From Actinomycetota bacterium (lineage in GTDB: Bacteria; Actinomycetota; Humimicrobiia; Humimicrobiales; Humimicrobiaceae), in assembly GCA_016927635.1 (NCBI GenBank), contig JAFGMJ010000210.1, positions 1-11,247 of the forward strand: a DNA stretch of 11,247 nucleotides. Direction: 5' to 3'. Numbering within the stretch: the first letter of the stretch is position 1; the number at the start of each line of letters is the position of its first letter. Below are positions 1 through 6,628 of this stretch, piece after piece. The notes below the pieces were generated by a model. It saw only the letters and a list, made by a program, of their open reading frames with translations. It made no database searches and was not told the DNA's origin. Both the position numbers and the translations under genes were made by a program.

Positions 1-2
1 AA

Positions 3-20
3 TTGGTTACTGATAACCAA
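3..20. promoter_or_regulatory. 7-bp inverted repeat touching the ribosome binding site
   Basis: Perfect arms TTGGTTA (3-9) and TAACCAA (14-20) are separated by CTGA. The right arm ends at the base before the AAGGGGG ribosome binding site (21-27). The element could be a repressor operator (the ROK regulator encoded next is a candidate) or an RNA hairpin placed to affect initiation of the first gene. The symmetry is seen directly; the function is inferred. The promoter lies outside the window. Confidence 0.4.
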
Positions 21-27
21 AAGGGGG
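21..27 (+). promoter_or_regulatory. Ribosome binding site deciding the URO-D start
   Basis: AAGGGGG sits 5 bases before ATG 33 and favours that start over the in-frame TTG at 3. The upstream inverted repeat ends at base 20, so an RNA hairpin or a bound protein would sit immediately next to it. Confidence 0.65.
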
Positions 28-32
28 CAAAA

Positions 33-1094
33 ATGTCTGCACATATTGAAAATGTTAAAAAATCACTTGAATTTAAGAAACCGGATTATCTCCCAATGGA
101 AACAAATCACATACCTGGAATATACAATGCATACCACACTCTCGATCCGGCAACAGTAAAGCTTATCCCGGGAACAGAAAATTTCGATGCAATCTGGCCG
201 CTGGCATATTCATGGGTTGTTGAAGAAATCGGTAAAACTGAAAAAGGGGAGCCTATCAGAAAGGATCAGTTTGGCGTGGTAACAAAGGTACCCGCTGATA
301 TGAATTCAACCTATATATTGCTTGAGCACCCGCTGGCGGGTAAATCTTCACTTGAAGGATATAAGTTTCCTGATATTAAAGATATGGATCCCTGGTTTGC
401 AAATCTTGGAAAAATCATAGAAGAAAAATATCCCGACAGGTTTATAGATGCTTTTATAGATGCGGGGATATTTCTTACAACCCAGTTTTTATTCGGCTCC
501 AATGATTTTTTTATGAAGCTTGCAACAGAACTTGACTTTGTGGTAGAGGTATATGAAAGGGTTGCAGGTTACTATATTCAAATGGTTGACAAATTTAAGG
601 AGGCAGGAGCCCACCAGATTACAATAATTGAGGACCTGGGGTCAAATTCAGGACTTGTGCTTAACCCCGATACATGGAGAAAAAGGTTTAAACCGATAAC
701 CAAAAAAGCTTTTAAATATATACATGAAAAAGGGATGTATACAGGTATTTTAATTGACGGTGATGCAAAACCTGTGCTTGACGATCTTTTGGATATGGAA
801 ATAGACCAGCTCTGCATACCTGATTTTAAAGTAACAGGTGTTGAGGCTTTAAAAGAAAAAATAAAGGGAAGAATGGGATTTAAGGCTCCGGTAAGCATGG
901 CAGACACACTTGCAACCGGCACGCCACAGGATGTCGTTAATGAAGCGGAAGCATTAATTGATGCTTTTTATTCACCTAAAGGGGGCTTTATATGTGAAAT
1001 AGTAAGATGGCACAGGCCTGAATATCCTGAAGAAAACGTGCTGGCATCCGTAAAGGCTTTTAATAAATACAGGAAAAATGCTCCTGTTTATTAA
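33..1094 (+). CDS. Uroporphyrinogen decarboxylase (URO-D) superfamily protein
   Basis: The 353-residue product matches the URO-D / MtaA / CmuA (alpha/beta)8-barrel superfamily in length and pattern. The N-terminus contains a kPDylPme motif. EDLGSNSG lies near residues 200-207, followed by a proline-rich helix entry (NPDTWRKRFKP). The C-terminus has GGFICEI...PEEN (317-335). Methyl-cobalamin:CoM methyltransferases of this superfamily carry an HxC zinc motif on a late barrel strand. Here the comparable strand reads ILIDGDAKP (239-247), so those ligands appear absent, and true heme-pathway function is also unlikely given the sugar-gene neighbours. The start at ATG 33 is chosen because AAGGGGG lies 5 bases upstream; an upstream TTG at 3 is in frame but lies inside the inverted repeat. 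It probably opens the sugar locus that follows. Substrate and reaction are unknown; members near carbohydrate genes are mostly uncharacterised. Confidence 0.88.
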   Translation: MSAHIENVKKSLEFKKPDYLPMETNHIPGIYNAYHTLDPATVKLIPGTENFDAIWPLAYSWVVEEIGKTEKGEPIRKDQFGVVTKVPADMNSTYILLEHPLAGKSSLEGYKFPDIKDMDPWFANLGKIIEEKYPDRFIDAFIDAGIFLTTQFLFGSNDFFMKLATELDFVVEVYERVAGYYIQMVDKFKEAGAHQITIIEDLGSNSGLVLNPDTWRKRFKPITKKAFKYIHEKGMYTGILIDGDAKPVLDDLLDMEIDQLCIPDFKVTGVEALKEKIKGRMGFKAPVSMADTLATGTPQDVVNEAEALIDAFYSPKGGFICEIVRWHRPEYPEENVLASVKAFNKYRKNAPVY

Positions 1095-1134
1095 TAATTG
1101 TCGTATATAAATATGTAGATATATATTTTTAAAG

Positions 1135-1164
1135 TTGCTATATTTTATTTTTTAATTTTATAAT
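1135..1164 (+). promoter_or_regulatory. Sigma-70-type promoter of the ROK regulator gene
   Basis: TTGCTA (1135-1140) and a perfect TATAAT (1159-1164) are separated by 18 bases. Transcription would start near 1171, about 38 bases before ATG 1209. The surrounding 1095-1208 gap is very AT-rich, so chance matches are possible, but this is the best-spaced pair in it. Confidence 0.5.
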
Positions 1165-1174
1165 TTTGAAATAA

Positions 1175-1200
1175 TAAGGCAAGCTGGTAAAGTAAGGCAA
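1175..1200 (+). repeat. Direct octamer repeat TAAGGCAA, possible operator
   Basis: TAAGGCAA occurs at 1175-1182 and 1193-1200, 18 bases apart, just downstream of the inferred transcription start of the regulator gene. A third copy lies at 1292-1299 inside the gene. Position and spacing suit autoregulation by a DNA-binding protein, but that is inference; ROK repressors more often use inverted repeats. Confidence 0.3.
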
Positions 1201-1208
1201 AATTCAGG

Positions 1209-2489
1209 ATGAGCAAAACAGCCTATAAGAAACCCCGGCCTGCAATATATGTAATATTACACAGAATGAAAAAATATAACCAGCAGTATATTAAGGCAAG
1301 AAACAAGGGCCGCATACTCAAGCTCCTTATTGAAAAAGGCCCAATGTCAAGGGCAGCAATTTCAAAGGAACTTGATATTGTAAGATCTACCGTGTCCGAG
1401 AGTGTCAATGAACTTATAAAAATAAATGTAATAGAGGAAGGCAAAAAAGTAAGCGGTAATATCGGTAAAAGGCCCACGCTGATGTATTTCAATAAAAACC
1501 TTTATTATTTTGTTGCAGTGGTCATATCTCCATATGGCATAAATATTGCACTGGTTAATTTATCAGGTGATATAATAAATGAAGACCTTTTGGAATACCC
1601 GGATAATTACAATGCCGAAGATATTTTAGGTTCTGCAGTTAAAAGAATAAAGGAGATGCTGGATAACATCCCGATAAACCTGGAAGATATTGCCTTTATC
1701 AGTCTTGGTTCACCTGAAACAATCAGTAAAAAAACCGGCAAAATACGCTGGGCCCCCTATATAAAAGACTGGGTAGGCGTAGATTTGAAATCCTTTTTTG
1801 AAAATGTGTTTAAAGTAGATGTCATTTTAAAGGACCATGTAAAACTTGAAACACTGGGTGAACAGTGGAGAAGCTTTAACAATATATCTAACATGATTTA
1901 CCTTGTAATAACCAAGGGCATAGGGGCAGGCGTCGTGATTGACGGCAAAATAAGGGAAGGTTATAACGGGTATCTTGGTGAAATAGCTTTTCTTCCGCTG
2001 GCAGAAAAAATAGACTATCAGGCAATTGCAAATCATGATAAAAACCTGGGTTATTTTGAATCCAAATGTGACATTATTAAAATACGGAATATAGTAGAGA
2101 CTTATTCCAGGGAAAATAATTTAAAAATCAATGCTGAAGATTTTTCCACTGTCGCTAATTTGTATAATAATGATTTTAAAATAAGAGAACTTATAAATGA
2201 AAGCATTATAAAAACCATGGCGCTTGGAATAGCGGCAATGATTATAATAATGGATCCTGAAATAGTTGTAATCAATGGCGAAATAATTGATTTTGGGGAA
2301 GATTTTCTGGAACTTTTAAAAGCAGAGGTTTATAAATTGATTCCATTTAAGCGGCAGATTTTATTTTCTAAACTGAAAGAAAAATCCGGTTTGTATGGTG
2401 CAGTAAAAAATGGTCTTGACTGGATAGATTTAAATATATCAAACAATCCTGATTTGTTTTTTTCAAGGATTGGTAAAACAAAAATATAA
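1209..2489 (+). CDS. ROK-family transcriptional regulator
   Basis: ROK repressor (NagC/Mlc/XylR type), 426 residues. An N-terminal winged helix-turn-helix spans about residues 24-92: RNKGRILKLL, then the GPMSRAAISKEL and STVSESVNEL helices, then the KRPTLMYF turn. It is followed by an actin-like ROK domain. Kinase signatures are eroded. The usual ENDxNxxALGE reads KDHVKLETLGE, with D209 kept. The glycine loop reads TKGIGAG (235-241). The GH of the zinc region reads AFLPL, and no CxCGxxGC cysteine cluster follows. It therefore probably senses a sugar or derivative and represses the adjacent catabolic genes rather than phosphorylating anything. Start choice is uncertain: ATG 1209 has only AAGG (1194-1197) upstream, while ATG 1266 (MKKYNQQY) matches the usual ROK N-terminus but has no clear ribosome binding site. 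Confidence 0.88.
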   Translation: MSKTAYKKPRPAIYVILHRMKKYNQQYIKARNKGRILKLLIEKGPMSRAAISKELDIVRSTVSESVNELIKINVIEEGKKVSGNIGKRPTLMYFNKNLYYFVAVVISPYGINIALVNLSGDIINEDLLEYPDNYNAEDILGSAVKRIKEMLDNIPINLEDIAFISLGSPETISKKTGKIRWAPYIKDWVGVDLKSFFENVFKVDVILKDHVKLETLGEQWRSFNNISNMIYLVITKGIGAGVVIDGKIREGYNGYLGEIAFLPLAEKIDYQAIANHDKNLGYFESKCDIIKIRNIVETYSRENNLKINAEDFSTVANLYNNDFKIRELINESIIKTMALGIAAMIIIMDPEIVVINGEIIDFGEDFLELLKAEVYKLIPFKRQILFSKLKEKSGLYGAVKNGLDWIDLNISNNPDLFFSRIGKTKI

Positions 2490-2521
2490 AATCCTGGTAG
2501 TCTGTGCTTCATTAATAATAT

Positions 2522-2551
2522 TTAATATAAATAAAACTTACTTATTATAAT
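2522..2551 (+). promoter_or_regulatory. Possible promoter of the isomerase gene
   Basis: A perfect TATAAT (2546-2551) is preceded at 18 bases by TTAATA (2522-2527), a 4/6 match to TTGACA. Transcription would begin near 2558, with GGAAG (2561-2565) as a ribosome binding site 9 bases before ATG 2575. The AT-rich 85-base gap makes chance matches likely, so confidence is modest. Confidence 0.35.
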
Positions 2552-2574
2552 TTACTAAACGGAAGTTCAAAATA

Positions 2575-3930
2575 ATGAATAAAATAACTCTATTAGGCCT
2601 CTACAGTTACGCACATCCGGCAGATGTTTCCGAGAAAAGGGTAAAAAGCACGGTGGAATTATTGCGTAAAAACGGTATTGAAGTTAATTTTTTAGGCAGT
2701 ATTGCAGATAATAATGATTCTCTTGTCCAGCAAACCAGAAGAAAGCTGGAAGATACCATCGGTGAGAGTTGCAGCATCGTCCTGGTTTACGCTGGCTGGT
2801 CTGAGTCAACAGGCGTTTTAAATATTATATCGGATTTTCTTCACCTGCCCATTATTATATTGTGCCTTGCAGGATATAAGGTAAAAGAAGGCCTTATAGC
2901 ACCTGCTGCGGCAGCAGGTGCAAGTCTGCTGAGAAATTCCCTGGATAGCATGGATGTAAAATACAGGTGCATTTATAATTCAATTGATGAAGAAATAAAT
3001 ATTGCTGAAGTGCTCAGACTTATTAATATTTCTGCTTCAATAAGAAAATTCAGGCACACAAAAATTGCTTCAGTGGGCTATGCCTGTTCCAATCTTTATC
3101 CATTTATGTATGATGGAGCCTTAATAAAGGCTGCTACAGGTATACATGTGGACAATTTAGAGCTGCTTGAGCTTAAAATGTTGTCAGAAAAAGTGCCTGA
3201 TGAAAATTTGAAATATTTTAGCGCTGATTTTAAAAAAAGGTTCAAAAACAAAGGAAAAATTCCAGAACATGAAATTGACTTACTTGCCAGGTACTATATT
3301 GCAGCTTCTGAGATAATTGAAAAAAATGATTACAAGGGCTTATCTATAAAATGCGGCAGCGGGCCAGGGAAATTACTTGGATTTACTCCGTGCATGCTCC
3401 TTTCACTGCTTGGAGATAAAATTAATGCGATTTGCGAAGGCGATGTTTACGGGCTGCTGGCTCAGACTATTGTAAATATGCTTACCGGGCTAAAACCGAC
3501 TTTTCTCGAAATTTTTGAGTTTTATAAAGAAAGCGTGCTCATGGCTTCCTGCGGATTTGCCCCTTTCAGTCTTTGCAAAGAAGATTTTATCAAAATATAT
3601 GGGCACGACTGGGGCGGTTGCGGAGGTCTTATGAATGTTTCACAACTTAAAACCGGTAATCTAGTTGTTTTCAATTTATTCAAATACAGGGGCATTTTAA
3701 AAATGCAATTGTTTAAAGGCAATGGTAAAACACCGGAAAAATTCCAGGAAGAAGGATGGGACGAACACGAGGGCCCGATGATACCGTCACTTTTAATTAC
3801 CTTTGATGCCGGAATTGAAGTTTTCAAGAAAAATATCATGGGTCCACATTATATAATACTTCACGGCAATCACTCTGATATTATTGAAGATTATTGTTAT
3901 TTTGCAGATATAGAAATAGATTCTTTCTAG
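2575..3930 (+). CDS. L-fucose/L-arabinose isomerase-like protein
   Basis: The 451-residue product resembles the fucose/arabinose isomerase-like family (COG2407 type). An N-terminal Rossmann-like half (MNKITLLGLYSYAHP..., VLVYAGW at 70-75) is followed by a C-terminal catalytic half. The expected metal-binding pair is present in ICEGDVYG as E288 and D290. A C-terminal histidine cluster (H425, H430, H433 in GPHYIILHGNH) is placed where the third metal ligand is expected. MASCGFAP (323-330) stands where relatives usually carry an HCG motif, so one histidine is replaced by serine. The likely reaction is aldose-ketose interconversion of an unidentified sugar with a divalent metal, in the cytoplasm. 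The adjacent FGGY kinase would phosphorylate the ketose. The start is supported by GGAAG 9 bases upstream. It is shorter than E. coli FucI (about 590 residues), as usual for this looser family. Confidence 0.78.
   Translation: MNKITLLGLYSYAHPADVSEKRVKSTVELLRKNGIEVNFLGSIADNNDSLVQQTRRKLEDTIGESCSIVLVYAGWSESTGVLNIISDFLHLPIIILCLAGYKVKEGLIAPAAAAGASLLRNSLDSMDVKYRCIYNSIDEEINIAEVLRLINISASIRKFRHTKIASVGYACSNLYPFMYDGALIKAATGIHVDNLELLELKMLSEKVPDENLKYFSADFKKRFKNKGKIPEHEIDLLARYYIAASEIIEKNDYKGLSIKCGSGPGKLLGFTPCMLLSLLGDKINAICEGDVYGLLAQTIVNMLTGLKPTFLEIFEFYKESVLMASCGFAPFSLCKEDFIKIYGHDWGGCGGLMNVSQLKTGNLVVFNLFKYRGILKMQLFKGNGKTPEKFQEEGWDEHEGPMIPSLLITFDAGIEVFKKNIMGPHYIILHGNHSDIIEDYCYFADIEIDSF
2899..2921. repeat. 11-bp GC-rich perfect palindrome inside the isomerase gene
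   Basis: Arms GCACCTGCTGC (2899-2909) and GCAGCAGGTGC (2911-2921) flank a single G. It encodes the alanine-rich stretch APAAAAGA (residues 109-116). It is the longest perfect inverted repeat noticed in the window and is far richer in GC than its surroundings. It may be a by-product of an alanine/glycine loop, or a protein-binding or mRNA-structure element. Confidence 0.5.
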
Positions 3931-3935
3931 ATAAG

Positions 3936-3971
3936 AATTTATCCAAATGCTTTTAGCTTATTTGGTAAATT
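3936..3971 (+). terminator. Imperfect hairpin after the isomerase gene, possible terminator
   Basis: AATTTA (3936-3941) pairs with TAAATT (3966-3971), CCAAAT (3943-3948) with ATTTGG (3960-3965), and GCT (3949-3951) with AGC (3955-3957). That makes 15 pairs with a one-base bulge at 3942 and a TT bulge at 3958-3959. A five-T run (3979-3983) follows only after seven bases. The stem is AT-rich, so it may be a weak or partial terminator, an mRNA-processing element or an operator between the isomerase and dehydrogenase genes. Confidence 0.35.
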
Positions 3972-4001
3972 TATTAAATTTTTAAAACAATGTGCTTAAT
4001 T

Positions 4002-4017
4002 GATGAAATTTATCATC
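4002..4017. promoter_or_regulatory. Short inverted repeat before the dehydrogenase gene
   Basis: GATGA (4002-4006) and TCATC (4013-4017) flank AATTTA, ending 12 bases before the GGAGG ribosome binding site. The size fits a small operator or leader hairpin. Only the symmetry is seen. Confidence 0.2.
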
Positions 4018-4028
4018 TTATATTACCC

Positions 4029-4034
4029 GGAGGT
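4029..4034 (+). promoter_or_regulatory. Strong ribosome binding site deciding the dehydrogenase start
   Basis: GGAGGT lies 5 bases before ATG 4039 (core GGAGG 4029-4033). It excludes the in-frame ATGs at 4000 and 4003, which would add 12-13 residues unrelated to the family's usual N-terminal Rossmann strand. Confidence 0.8.
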
Positions 4035-4038
4035 ACAG

Positions 4039-5040
4039 ATGTTAAAAATTGCTATAGTGGGTGCAGGATTTATAGGGAAAATACATGCGGCTAGTTTTAA
4101 AGATATACCTGATGCCAAAGTAAATGCAATTGTTGATACATCCAGGGACTCTGGAGAAAAGCTTGCATCCCAGGCAAATGCTGAATATGTACCTGATCTG
4201 GATACATTGCTTGAAAAAAAAGATATTGATGGAATTATAATAGCGACTCCACAGTTTTTGCATTACGATATGCTGAAAAAAATTGCTGAGCGTAAAAAAC
4301 CTGTATTATGTGAAAAACCTCTTGCCCTTACAATGAATGAAGCTGATGAAATGGTAAAAATCGTAAAAGATAAAAAAATCATTGCAATGACAGGGCATGT
4401 TATAAGGTTTTATCCGGAATATCAAAAAGCAAAAAATATTGCAGAAAGCGGTACCCTTGGAGAGATTCTATGCTGTTATTCTGAGCGGTTTGCAAGCCCT
4501 CCGGACTGGGCATCCTGGCGCTTTGATGAGAAATACAGCGGAGGGGCTGCGCTTGACCTTCATATACATGATCTTGATTTCCTTTCTTGGCTCTTTGGTA
4601 AACCAGTTTCAATTACATCAGTTGCTGTAAACAATCCTGATTACGGAGGTATCGCACATATAACCAGTATGGTAAGATTTAATGATGACAAATCGGGCGT
4701 TGCCAACGGGGGCTGGAACTACCCTGATTCTTTTCCTTTTACAGCCGGCTTTAAAATACTTTGCCGGAATGGTGCAATGCAATGGGGATTTATTGCAGGC
4801 AAGAATATTGAAGGCAATTACACAAAACCAGATTTCCTGATGTATAAACCTGGTGAAAGAGTGGTTATAAATGACATAGATAAGACTGATTCCTTTGTAC
4901 TGGAAGACAGATATTTCGTATCCTGTATAAAAAACAACAGGCAGGCCGAAGTCGCCACTTTTGAAGATGGAAGAAATACACTTGGGCTTGCTCTTGCTGC
5001 TGTAAGCTCGGCAAAAGAGCAAAAAACGCTCTATTTATAA
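4039..5040 (+). CDS. Gfo/Idh/MocA-family NAD(P)-dependent oxidoreductase
   Basis: The 333-residue product opens with a Rossmann nucleotide-binding motif, IAIVGAGFIGKIHAASF (residues 4-20). CEKPLALTMNEAD (91-103) carries the family's catalytic lysine, K93. GGAALDLHIHDLDF (168-181) supplies D173 and H177, matching the Lys-Asp-His set of inositol 2-dehydrogenase-type enzymes. Length is typical. These enzymes oxidise or reduce a sugar, cyclitol or polyol hydroxyl in the cytoplasm; substrate cannot be read from the sequence. The gene follows the isomerase by 108 bases and precedes the kinase by 24 bases, so co-transcription with the kinase is likely. It probably acts on the same carbohydrate. Confidence 0.92.
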   Translation: MLKIAIVGAGFIGKIHAASFKDIPDAKVNAIVDTSRDSGEKLASQANAEYVPDLDTLLEKKDIDGIIIATPQFLHYDMLKKIAERKKPVLCEKPLALTMNEADEMVKIVKDKKIIAMTGHVIRFYPEYQKAKNIAESGTLGEILCCYSERFASPPDWASWRFDEKYSGGAALDLHIHDLDFLSWLFGKPVSITSVAVNNPDYGGIAHITSMVRFNDDKSGVANGGWNYPDSFPFTAGFKILCRNGAMQWGFIAGKNIEGNYTKPDFLMYKPGERVVINDIDKTDSFVLEDRYFVSCIKNNRQAEVATFEDGRNTLGLALAAVSSAKEQKTLYL

Positions 5041-5064
5041 TTAAATTATTTGTGCAAAAATAAA

Positions 5065-6582
5065 ATGAATAAAGATGGACTTATTTTATCTATTGACCTT
5101 GGTACTTCTAATGTTAAAGGCGCAGTTTTTGACTCGTCAGGAAAAGAGCTTGCTATGGCGTCTATTGAGTATTTCCTGCTATCACCATCTGAATCCATTG
5201 TTGAAAACGATGTCGATGTCTACTGGGATAAAGTCAGGGAAATACTCAAAGAGCTGTCCTTAAAAATAGGCAGCCAAATAAAAGATGTGATAGCGCTGGT
5301 CACAAGTTCCCAGGCTGAAACATTTGTACCTCTGGACAGGCATATGAAGCCATTAAGAAACGCTATTGTTTGGATAGACATGCGCTCAATTTCAGAAGCC
5401 AGGGAAATTGAAAAGCATTTTGATGTTTTAAAGCTTTTTAAAAGAACAGGTTATCCCACAGTTGACCCGTCATGGCCTGCAACAAGAGTATTATGGTTAA
5501 AAAGAAATGAACCTCAAGTATTTTTAAAAGCTGAAAAATTTGTTCTTCTACACGATTATATACTTTACAAACTATCGGGAAAAATTACAGGAGAAGCCAC
5601 CACATACAATTCTTCATATTATTATGACATAAACAAATTTGAATATATTCATGAAATGCTGGATTTTTTGGGCATAAAAGAAGACAAACTGCCGGAAGTA
5701 GTCAAAAGCGGCACAGAGGTGGGCCATATAACAGAGGAGGTGCGCAATATAACCGGACTGGATATAAAAACCAAAGTGATCGCAGGCGCAATGGACCAGG
5801 TATGCGGCGCTGTAGGCGCAGGCAACATATCTGCAGGTATAGCCACAGAAACGACAGGCAGCGCTTTTGCCATGTTTATAAATATTGGCAGGCCTTTAAT
5901 GGATTATAATTATAAACTGCCATGCGCGCTTCATGCAGTTCCCGGAGAATACGCTTTAATGCCATACAGCTCTACAGGAGGAATGGTGCTGAAATGGTTC
6001 AAAGATAATTTCTGCAGGGAAGAATCTGAAACAGCATTTAAATCCGGAAGAAATGTGTTTGAGCTGCTTGATGAAAAAGCAGCAAAAATAAGCCCTGGAA
6101 GCGAAGGATTGGTAATGCTCCCTTTCCTGACCGGCGCTTTTTTTCCGGAATATGACCCTCGGGCAAAAGCTGTTTTTTTTGGAATAGGCATAAATCACAC
6201 CAAGGGCCATTTTATACGCTCAATACTTGAATCTCTTGCATATATGATGAAAAATGATATTGAAGCAGCTAAATGCATGGGCATAAAGATTGACAGAATC
6301 ATATCAATGGGAGGAGGAGCGTCAAGCGATCTCTGGAGCCAGGTTAAAGCTGATGTATGCAATATAAGAATCGATGTAGCATCATATACAGAAACAGCCC
6401 TTCTTGGGGCAGCAATAATTGCCTGTGTAAACCTTGGGATTTATAGTTCCTATAAATCAGCTGTAAAACTTATCGTGAAAATAAGAAAGTCTTTTAAACC
6501 TGATGCTTTGAATGCAAAATGCTATGAAGACGGTTTCAGGAAATATAAAGAATTATATAAAAGGCTCAAAGGCATGTTTTAA
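5065..6582 (+). CDS. FGGY-family carbohydrate kinase
   Basis: The 505-residue product has the full two-domain FGGY kinase pattern. SIDLGTSNVKGAVFD (9-23) is the phosphate-1 loop. AIVWIDMRS lies near residues 100-108. AGAMDQVCGAVGAG carries the catalytic base D244. ETTGS (about 262-266) is the phosphate-2 loop, and GGGASSDLW (416-424) is the adenosine motif. Overall it is closest in pattern to xylulokinase/COG1070 proteins. Where E. coli XylB has QMHG in the sugar site, this protein reads QAET (83-86), so xylulose should not be assumed. It would phosphorylate the ketose made by the neighbouring isomerase. ATG 5065 is chosen because it puts the DLGT strand at the usual distance; the in-frame TTG at 5050 is an alternative. 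No clear ribosome binding site is seen, which suggests coupling to the gene 24 bases upstream. Confidence 0.93.
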   Translation: MNKDGLILSIDLGTSNVKGAVFDSSGKELAMASIEYFLLSPSESIVENDVDVYWDKVREILKELSLKIGSQIKDVIALVTSSQAETFVPLDRHMKPLRNAIVWIDMRSISEAREIEKHFDVLKLFKRTGYPTVDPSWPATRVLWLKRNEPQVFLKAEKFVLLHDYILYKLSGKITGEATTYNSSYYYDINKFEYIHEMLDFLGIKEDKLPEVVKSGTEVGHITEEVRNITGLDIKTKVIAGAMDQVCGAVGAGNISAGIATETTGSAFAMFINIGRPLMDYNYKLPCALHAVPGEYALMPYSSTGGMVLKWFKDNFCREESETAFKSGRNVFELLDEKAAKISPGSEGLVMLPFLTGAFFPEYDPRAKAVFFGIGINHTKGHFIRSILESLAYMMKNDIEAAKCMGIKIDRIISMGGGASSDLWSQVKADVCNIRIDVASYTETALLGAAIIACVNLGIYSSYKSAVKLIVKIRKSFKPDALNAKCYEDGFRKYKELYKRLKGMF

Positions 6583-6628
6583 TTACTTTCAATTATTTCC
6601 TATATTTGCAGGCCGGTATTACATGAAA
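6583..6628. other. Convergent 46-base gap, no clear terminator
   Basis: This separates the kinase stop (plus strand) from the LigD stop (minus strand). GGCC at 6611-6614 and 6632-6635 could form only a 4-bp stem with a 17-base loop that runs into the LigD coding end, and no U-tract follows directly. Transcripts from the two sides probably overlap unless termination is Rho-dependent. Confidence 0.4.

Noticed and set aside
578..922. Open frame of 114 codons on the minus strand
   Set aside because: Antisense to the URO-D-superfamily gene, low-complexity serine/isoleucine-rich composition, no initiation signal.
1100..1130. AT-only hairpin after the URO-D gene as a terminator
   Set aside because: The pairing (ATATAAATAT with ATATATATTT) is only A-T, imperfect, and expected by chance in this AT-rich gap.
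3522..3839. Open frame of 105 codons on the minus strand
   Set aside because: Antisense to the isomerase-like gene with no ribosome binding site or family resemblance.
4618..5022. Open frame of 134 codons on the minus strand
   Set aside because: It lies wholly antisense to the well-supported Gfo/Idh/MocA gene, has no ribosome binding site and no recognisable family pattern.
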